In this document: one piece after another, positions 7,642-12,388 of the stretch | Position numbering within the stretch: position 1 is the first letter of the stretch | Layout: each line of letters starts with the position of its first letter | Assembly (NCBI GenBank): GCA_003554345.1 | Contig: PWGE01000259.1 | Coordinates: 1-12,388 of the forward strand | Direction: 5' to 3' | DNA length: 12,388 nt | From: T1SED10-198M sp003554345 [NCBI: Candidatus Sumerlaeota bacterium] | GTDB lineage: Bacteria > Sumerlaeota > T1SED10-198M | The notes under the pieces: model-generated | What the model saw: the letters and a program-made list of their open reading frames with translations, nothing else | The model's database searches: none | What the model was told of the DNA's origin: nothing | Position numbers and translations under genes: made by a program

Positions 7642-7669
7642 ATTATGATATATATTCGCTGTTTGTCAA
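7642..7669 (-). promoter_or_regulatory. Probable tRNA-Asp promoter overlapping the end of bioC
   Basis: The minus strand has a perfect -35 TTGACA (7669-7664) and a CATAAT -10 (7647-7642) 16 bp away. A TAATAT hexamer at a spacing of 18 bp is an alternative. The TGA stop of bioC is embedded in the -35 box. Confidence 0.7.
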
Positions 7670-8460
7670 GTTTTCCTCAGAGATAATCGGGGCTTATAAT
7701 GAAAAAAATGTATGCGGTAAGGAATCATCAATTCTCCGTATTCTTGCAAATATATTTGCTCCAATTTCTGAAGCTTTTGCCTGGTCAGATGCAGATGAGG
7801 CGAAGAAGTGGGACTGACACCGGTCCTTTTAATGCTTTTCAGCAATTCCCGCATGTTTTTATAACGGACAGAATAAGACCATTCTTCCTGCTTTATCAGG
7901 ATAAAATACCTGCGAAGTCTTCTGGTCAGCAGCTCTACAGGCAGGAAGGTGTCTGATACAAAAGGGATTTTTTCGTTTTCCATAAGATGCAAAGCGTTCT
8001 TTAAGCGCTGGTAAGATGAAGGAGGAAAATAGGTGAAAATAAAATCCCCCTGACAGGAAAGGATTCGTCTTACATTTTGCAGGAAATCAGGAGTTATGGG
8101 AAGCCACTGCATTGTAGCGTTGGAAACTATCAGGTCAAAAGGAGGAAGATTGAACTGTACAAAGCGGGTAATATCATGGCATAAGTAATGAAAATGAGGA
8201 GTTCCCTCAGTTTTTTTACTGGCCAGAAGAAGCATTTTCTCCGAAAGGTCCAGTCCCAGGTAAAAAGAAGGCTGCATCACTTTGAGATAGGGTATAAGAC
8301 TTCCCGTTCCGCAACCCAGGTCCAGGATTCTGCCTTCCTGAAGAGAAGGGAGTTCCTGTGCTGTTTTACGGGCGCTCCAATTTTGTACTCCGGCCGTTTT
8401 GTCGTATGTAGAAGCGGCCTGATTAAAAGAATGACGTATTAATGACGTAGATATTTCCAT
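7666..8460 (-). CDS. bioC: Malonyl-[ACP] O-methyltransferase (BioC)
   Basis: This SAM-dependent enzyme methylates the free carboxyl of malonyl-ACP (or -CoA), disguising it so that fatty-acid synthesis can build the pimeloyl chain of biotin. The 264-residue protein begins MEISTSLIRHSFNQAASTYD, and the HSFNQAA-TYD-A-VQ start is characteristic of BioC. Motif I for SAM is ILDLGCGTG (45-53), with the acidic ribose ligand D71 in LGLDLSEKM; SNATMQWL (about 114-121) is the BioC post-II region. I chose the ATG at 8460 because AGGA precedes it and the family begins there; an ATG 25 codons upstream adds only non-homologous residues and would lengthen the overlap with the esterase gene to 97 nt. With this start the overlap is 22 nt, suggesting coupled expression with its functional partner. 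Confidence 0.9.
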   Translation of the reverse strand: MEISTSLIRHSFNQAASTYDKTAGVQNWSARKTAQELPSLQEGRILDLGCGTGSLIPYLKVMQPSFYLGLDLSEKMLLLASKKTEGTPHFHYLCHDITRFVQFNLPPFDLIVSNATMQWLPITPDFLQNVRRILSCQGDFIFTYFPPSSYQRLKNALHLMENEKIPFVSDTFLPVELLTRRLRRYFILIKQEEWSYSVRYKNMRELLKSIKRTGVSPTSSPHLHLTRQKLQKLEQIYLQEYGELMIPYRIHFFHYKPRLSLRKT

Positions 8461-9101
8461 AATTCCTGACTGTGAAAGGGAAAATGCCCCATACTCTTTT
8501 TTAATACATGATAGCGAAGTTGTTTTTGTTGACAATAATGATGGAGAGGGGAAAGAGGTGCAACGGCGTCATACCTGGTATGAATAAAAGTTATTTTTTC
8601 TTCAAAAGGCAGGTATTTGTCGAGCTGGTAATCGAGCAGTGTATCAAGTTGTTCCAGCAGAAGGGAGCGATTGAGCTGACGGCGATGATGAAAAAACTCC
8701 TTTTTCATAAAGACTTCCCGGGCTTCAGGAGATCCTTGAAAGCAGCGATTATAATAGGCGGAAAGATAGCGGCTGAGAGAGTGCCGTTGCAAATACTTTT
8801 TTTCCTGTAAAATAGCTTTTGGTTGCCATCGTGGTGATTGGTTGAGAAGATAAAGATGTTTGAATTTTGAAGGATATTTTCGAAAGAGATGTAATGATTT
8901 TTTGCCCCCTAAGGACCAGCCTAAACAGATGATATTCCCTGGTGACCGGCGAATATATTTTTCCGATACGAATAAAGGGGTATGATAGGGTACAACCTCG
9001 TATGTTGCCCCTTCCGGTAGATAGTAATAAACAGCTTCGGGTAAAAATCCCAGACCAAGAATAATCAAAAAAGAAGTATTATTTAAATTATTCCTTAACA
9101 T
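8439..9101 (-). CDS. Alpha/beta-hydrolase, probable pimeloyl-[ACP] methyl ester esterase (BioH/BioG type)
   Basis: The 220-residue protein has a complete alpha/beta-hydrolase triad: S63 in the nucleophile elbow GWSLGG, identical to that of E. coli BioH; D178 in HTRYDAVAP; and H206 in MGHFPF, echoing the GHAPF of BioH. It would hydrolyse the methyl ester of pimeloyl-ACP, undoing the modification made by BioC, encoded immediately downstream. It is shorter than E. coli BioH (256 residues) and otherwise divergent, and could belong to one of the other isofunctional groups (BioG, BioJ, BioK and similar), so no gene symbol is given. Its ATG overlaps the CDF gene's stop by 7 nt (ATGTTAA) with no obvious Shine-Dalgarno, suggesting translational coupling. 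Confidence 0.8.
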   Translation of the reverse strand: MLRNNLNNTSFLIILGLGFLPEAVYYYLPEGATYEVVPYHTPLFVSEKYIRRSPGNIICLGWSLGGKKSLHLFRKYPSKFKHLYLLNQSPRWQPKAILQEKKYLQRHSLSRYLSAYYNRCFQGSPEAREVFMKKEFFHHRRQLNRSLLLEQLDTLLDYQLDKYLPFEEKITFIHTRYDAVAPLSPLHHYCQQKQLRYHVLKKSMGHFPFHSQELWKYLRH

Positions 9102-10009
9102 TCAGGCTTAGGGGTATCTTTATAATGTAAGGGTTCAACCTGCAGGGTACAATGTTGAATGCCGTACCTCTTCTCCACCAGCTCTTCAGCTTCACAAAGA
9201 CATTGTTCCCAGTGGTCGATGGTTTGATATTCCTGGTTTAAACAGAGATGACAGGATAGAAGATACTGGTTATGGTTGAGTACCCAGACGTGAAGGTCAT
9301 GAATATCTGCCACATAAGGTAATGCCAATAAGTCATTTTCTATGTTCTGGATATCAATATCTCCCGGTGTGGCTTCCAGTAGAATTTGCAGGCTTTCTTT
9401 GATAAGGGGGATGGTATTACGCAGAATAAGTGCCGCAATGAAAAGGCTGATCAGAGTATCGGCAGGATACCATTCCGTATAGTAAATGATGATACCACCA
9501 ACTAAGGCACCTGCTGACCCGAGTACATCAGAAAGGAGATGTAAAAAAGCCCCACGTACATTAAGATTTCGGCGAGAAGAGGGATAGAGGATCAGGGCAC
9601 TGCTCCCGTTAACAATAATCCCTGCAAATCCGAGTATAATGATACCCGTGGGATTTACAGCCTGGACTGTTGTCAGACGGTGGAATGATTCAAAAATGAG
9701 ATAGCCGCAAAGAATCAATAATAATATGCCGTTAAGAAATGCGCCAATAACTTCGCTACGTAAAAATCCATAAGTGTGACGTGTGGTTTTAGGTCGACGG
9801 GAAAAATGGGCGGCTACCAGAACGATGGAGAGTGCGAAAATATCGGTGACCATGTGTCCCACATCTGCTAAAAGTGCCAGACTGTTTGTCCAGATAGCGC
9901 CGATAAGCTCGATAATAAGAAAAGCGGTATTCAAACCCAGAGCCCACAGGATAGGTTTTAGTGGAAGGTGTTGGGTATGGGAATGGCGGTGATTTGTATG
10001 ATGTGACAT
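9095..10009 (-). CDS. Cation diffusion facilitator (CDF) metal exporter, CzcD/ZitB-like
   Basis: This is a 304-residue inner-membrane antiporter expected to export Zn2+ or a similar divalent cation in exchange for protons. It has a His-rich cytosolic N-terminus (MSHHTNHRHSHTQH), about six transmembrane helices, and a C-terminal ferredoxin-like cytosolic domain (from about residue 205, with DIHDLHVWVLN). The metal site signatures are H52-x3-D56 with D49 in LLADVGHMVTD (TM2) and H157-x3-D161 in HLLSDVLGS (TM5). The paired HxxxD pattern is typical of the Zn-transporting ZitB/CzcD/ZnT branch rather than the Mn or Fe branches. It starts 15 nt after the epimerase stop; the intervening sequence is A-rich with no recognisable Shine-Dalgarno, which is unusual in this gene-dense cluster. 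Confidence 0.92.
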   Translation of the reverse strand: MSHHTNHRHSHTQHLPLKPILWALGLNTAFLIIELIGAIWTNSLALLADVGHMVTDIFALSIVLVAAHFSRRPKTTRHTYGFLRSEVIGAFLNGILLLILCGYLIFESFHRLTTVQAVNPTGIIILGFAGIIVNGSSALILYPSSRRNLNVRGAFLHLLSDVLGSAGALVGGIIIYYTEWYPADTLISLFIAALILRNTIPLIKESLQILLEATPGDIDIQNIENDLLALPYVADIHDLHVWVLNHNQYLLSCHLCLNQEYQTIDHWEQCLCEAEELVEKRYGIQHCTLQVEPLHYKDTPKPEC

Positions 10010-10024
10010 GGTACACAGTTTTTT

Positions 10025-10999
10025 TTATTCCGTGAAGTAGTCAATAACTTCCTGGATGATAGCACGGCAGTCTTTGGTGATTGTATAATCAATAGTTTGT
10101 TTGATTTTGGTGAGATCAGGGACTCTTCGCTTCATATCTTCGAAACCTTTCTCATAGGCTTTCTCGTATGGAATATACACAATATCCGAAGCACTGCCGG
10201 TGATTTCTTTGACAAGGCGGGCCAGTTCTTCAATGGTGATTTCCTCGTTATTACCTATATTAAAAACGTTTCCTCTTGCCTGTGGGACTTCAACCAGCCG
10301 GTATATTGCGGAAACAATATCTCCCACATAAGAAAAGCAGCGGGTTTGTTTGCCATCACCAAAAATTGTTATGGATTGCCCGAGTAAAGCTTGCTTTACA
10401 AAACGAGGCAATACCATACCATATGCTCCGCTCTGTCTTTTTCCGCAGGTGTTAAAAAAGCGGCCAATGACTACCGGTAGTTTTTTTTCCCGGTAATAAG
10501 CCAGTGAAAACAATTCATCCACACCCTTGGAAGAAGAATATCCCCACCGGGCCAGGGTCGAACTTCCCAGAATACGAGGGGCTTCTTCGGAGAGTGGAAC
10601 GGTATCATTTTTCCCATACACTTCTGAAGAGGAAGCTATAAAGACTGTAGGTTTATGTAGTTTATTGGCCAGCTGCAGGATATTGTGAGTCCCAAGAATA
10701 TTGGTTTCCAGGGATTTCAGAGGATTTTGAATGACATACTTGACCCCTACAGCTGCTGCCAGATGATACACCAGTTCGATCTGGGGCATTATTTTTCCGA
10801 GCATACCCTGATCGAGTATAGAACCCACATAAAAATGAAGACGACTGTCAGAGAGAAGGTGCCGTATATTATCGACTGAACCGGTAGAGAGGTCATCGAT
10901 AATATAGACTTCATGTTGTCTTTCAAGTAAATATTCGACGAGGTGAGAACCTATGAAGCCCGCTCCGCCTGTAACCAGTATTCTGGAGGGGCTACTCAC
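10025..10999 (-). CDS. NAD-dependent sugar-nucleotide epimerase/decarboxylase (extended SDR)
   Basis: This 324-residue extended short-chain dehydrogenase/reductase acts on nucleotide sugars. The N-terminal NAD-binding site is TGGAGFIGSH (10-19). The catalytic residues are in SSSEVYG (123-129) and Y154-S-S-S-K158. The C-terminal region contains GFEDM-RRVPDLTKI, which resembles UDP-glucuronate decarboxylase-like and ArnA C-terminal-like enzymes as well as UDP-glucose 4-epimerases, so the exact reaction is undecided. The start is GTG at 10999, overlapping the LptA-like gene's stop by 8 nt, with the Rossmann glycine motif beginning at the normal distance. Its position among LPS transport genes suggests it supplies a sugar for envelope polysaccharide or LPS (inference). 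Confidence 0.88.
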   Translation of the reverse strand: MSSPSRILVTGGAGFIGSHLVEYLLERQHEVYIIDDLSTGSVDNIRHLLSDSRLHFYVGSILDQGMLGKIMPQIELVYHLAAAVGVKYVIQNPLKSLETNILGTHNILQLANKLHKPTVFIASSSEVYGKNDTVPLSEEAPRILGSSTLARWGYSSSKGVDELFSLAYYREKKLPVVIGRFFNTCGKRQSGAYGMVLPRFVKQALLGQSITIFGDGKQTRCFSYVGDIVSAIYRLVEVPQARGNVFNIGNNEEITIEELARLVKEITGSASDIVYIPYEKAYEKGFEDMKRRVPDLTKIKQTIDYTITKDCRAIIQEVIDYFTE

Positions 11000-11642
11000 G
11001 GCTCAAACTTTCCCTTTTATCCCTTTGTGTCGAGGTTTCGTCCTGCTCTTCAATTTCTGTTTCTTCCCCGTCGGAAATCGAATCATCTTGTCGGGCGGGA
11101 ATATATGTACCATGAGCTCTCTTCTCGGGACCACTATGGACATTCATGATACGATTGCCTTCTTCATCTTCCAGGAAAGTAATTTTTTCGCCTTCTATGG
11201 TATTTTCACCCATCATAATAATGGGATTATATTCCAGTACCAGGCGATTTTCCCTTATAAAAAATGTAGCCTTTTCAGATTCGGAGTGCAACACTGTTCT
11301 ATCCGGTTCTTCGGTATCCTTCTGAATAATTGAGACCTCGTCGCTGGCGATAATTGATTCCTCTTCCCTGCTATAGACAATGCTCTGGGCATAAATGGTG
11401 ACATTATCATTTTCCAGATGGATCCATGCATTTCCCTGGAGTGTAAGATGAGCTATTGCACCGGCAAACTCATCATCTTCCGGGGTCCTTTCTTCGGCAG
11501 GGAGTGATCTGACTGAGATTTCATCTGCATAATAAGAATAGGGTTGTCCCCCTTCTCCTCCGAAAAGGTTCATGTTAAATCCCTGAGAAAACAGGAAAAT
11601 GGGCGATAAAAGGATTGCCAGCAAATATAGTTTAATGTACAT
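10992..11642 (-). CDS. LptA/OstA-like periplasmic LPS-transport protein
   Basis: This is a 216-residue secreted protein starting MYIKLYLLAILLSPIFLFSQ, a typical signal peptide. The body has short repeating beta-strand units of the OstA/LptA jellyroll type (LTLQGNAWIHLENDNVTIYAQSIVY; RLVLEYNPIIMMGENTIEGEKITF). Such proteins form the periplasmic bridge that carries lipopolysaccharide from LptC to the outer membrane. The start at 11642 has AGGGG 8 nt upstream and overlaps the LptC stop by 11 nt; an ATG seven codons earlier lacks that support. The C-terminal 40 or so residues are highly charged and mostly acidic (DGEETEIEEQDE) and probably disordered, an unusual extension. Contrary to the usual order, lptB does not follow. 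Confidence 0.78.
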   Translation of the reverse strand: MYIKLYLLAILLSPIFLFSQGFNMNLFGGEGGQPYSYYADEISVRSLPAEERTPEDDEFAGAIAHLTLQGNAWIHLENDNVTIYAQSIVYSREEESIIASDEVSIIQKDTEEPDRTVLHSESEKATFFIRENRLVLEYNPIIMMGENTIEGEKITFLEDEEGNRIMNVHSGPEKRAHGTYIPARQDDSISDGEETEIEEQDETSTQRDKRESLSRE

Positions 11643-12177
11643 TGTTGTTCCCCTCGTGTCCATAGGCGGATTTGATATTTATATCTGTCAAACGACGGGT
11701 GGCCTCAAAGCCTTTGCCTGAGATTCTTCCTGTACCGGTGTGTAGTTCAAACTCCTGATGGGTGGAAATGATATTATTCAGGTTATCCATAGCAAGTTGA
11801 TCTGTAAAGAGTGTGCTTCCCTGTTCACCATGATAAATGACATCGTTATAAAACTCAAACTGCTGGGTTTTCAGGTCAAAGATGCCCTGTCCCGCCTGGA
11901 GTTGTATAGACTCCTCTTCCCAGTGTTCAAAAAACACCTCTTCACTCTGAATCTTCTGTGACTCGAGGTCGAACAGAGCAGTGCCGCTATTAATATACAT
12001 TTCCTTTCCGTGAGGCAGATAAGAGTAAAATTCCACCGTTTCTCCTTTTGCAAGGGTGCTTTCCGGCGGAGGGGTTTTTTCTTCAAATAAGAAAGAAGGA
12101 TCAACCTCTCCTGAACAGGAACAGAACAAAAACACTAAGAGAGGAGAAATACAAAGAATTATTTTTTTTCGAACCAT
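11632..12177 (-). CDS. lptC: LPS export ABC transporter periplasmic protein LptC (lipoprotein)
   Basis: This 181-residue protein has a basic start (MVRKK), a hydrophobic signal and a lipobox-like FLFCSC, so it is probably lipid-modified at C21 (or C19). The following region (GETVEFYSYLPHGKEMYINSGTALFDLESQKI) and the later strands (GQGIFDLKTQQFEFYNDVIY) fit the LptC beta-jellyroll repeat. LptC receives lipopolysaccharide from the LptBFG transporter and passes it to LptA, encoded next. Most LptC proteins are single-pass membrane proteins; a lipoprotein form is known in some lineages. The start overlaps the upstream acyltransferase gene by 19 nt, and the Shine-Dalgarno is weak. Confidence 0.8.
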   Translation of the reverse strand: MVRKKIILCISPLLVFLFCSCSGEVDPSFLFEEKTPPPESTLAKGETVEFYSYLPHGKEMYINSGTALFDLESQKIQSEEVFFEHWEEESIQLQAGQGIFDLKTQQFEFYNDVIYHGEQGSTLFTDQLAMDNLNNIISTHQEFELHTGTGRISGKGFEATRRLTDINIKSAYGHEGNNNVH

Positions 12178-12388
12178 CTTTTATGAAACCACACCCATTG
12201 TTCAGGAAATTGTCGCACAATTTTTTCAATTATAAAGGTATAATGTTTGGTCAGGTCGATGGGACTGGCAAAAGAGGATGCTTTAAAAGGTTGGTCGAGG
12301 AGAACCTCATAAGTGCCCACACCACGACGTATACAAAAAAAAGGTAAAAAAGTGAAGTCGCGCTTTTGGGCAATTCGGGCTAAGGCTG
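12159..12388 (-). CDS. Lipid A biosynthesis acyltransferase, LpxL/HtrB-like (3' end only)
   Basis: This is the last 75 or so codons of a lysophospholipid/lipid A acyltransferase (LPLAT, HtrB/LpxL/LpxM family), an inner-membrane enzyme that adds secondary acyl chains to lipid A. The gene continues past the right edge. The visible part reads AQKRDFTFLPFFCIRRGVGTYEVLLDQPF and ends with RQFPEQWVWFHKRWFEKK. The P-E-Q-W-x-W-F-H-x-R-W tail is a reliable family signature. It ends at the TAA at 12161-12159, inside the start of lptC, so the pair is probably one transcript. The HxxxxD catalytic motif lies outside the window. Confidence 0.85.
   Translation of the reverse strand, partial: ALARIAQKRDFTFLPFFCIRRGVGTYEVLLDQPFKASSFASPIDLTKHYTFIIEKIVRQFPEQWVWFHKRWFEKK

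Noticed and set aside
8461-8535. Upstream start for bioC giving 25 extra residues
   Set aside because: The extra residues are unlike BioC N-termini and would overlap the esterase gene by 97 nt; AGGA before ATG 8460 supports the shorter form.

Overview
The window looks like chromosome of a diderm (Gram-negative-type) bacterium. The evidence is a lipid A-type acyltransferase, an LptC lipoprotein and an LptA-like protein at the right end. The sequence is moderately AT-rich. The leucine operon, however, is controlled by a transcriptional T-box leader, a device common in Firmicutes and known in some diderm lineages such as Desulfobacterota. I cannot fix the phylum from sequence alone. I see no insertion sequences, CRISPR arrays, phage genes or other mobile DNA; this is ordinary housekeeping DNA with several interesting details.

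Left part, plus strand. Positions 1-282 are the 3' end of a TrpB2-type tryptophan synthase beta chain. After a 270-bp gap comes a short helical phasin-family protein (553-879), then an ABC1/UbiB atypical kinase. The kinase's conserved N-terminus begins well upstream of its first in-frame ATG. It probably starts at a rare ATT codon at 898, behind a good Shine-Dalgarno.

Middle, minus strand. A strong sigma70 promoter (7455-7427) drives a leucine T-box leader with a CTC specifier, a UGGU bulge and an attenuator hairpin. It is followed by leuA, leuC, leuD, a 66-residue Cys-rich DUF6485-type protein and a HAD phosphatase. These five genes are nearly contiguous (gaps of 2 and 20 nt, overlaps of 1 and 4 nt), so they should respond together to uncharged tRNA-Leu. 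leuB is not in the window.

Right part, minus strand. A second tightly packed cluster runs lpxL-like acyltransferase (partial) - lptC - lptA-like - sugar-nucleotide epimerase/decarboxylase - CDF metal exporter - bioH-like esterase - bioC. Most junctions overlap by 7-22 nt. It mixes envelope (LPS) assembly with metal efflux and the pimeloyl-ACP step of biotin synthesis. A tRNA-Asp(GTC) gene lies just downstream, and its -35 box overlaps the bioC stop codon.
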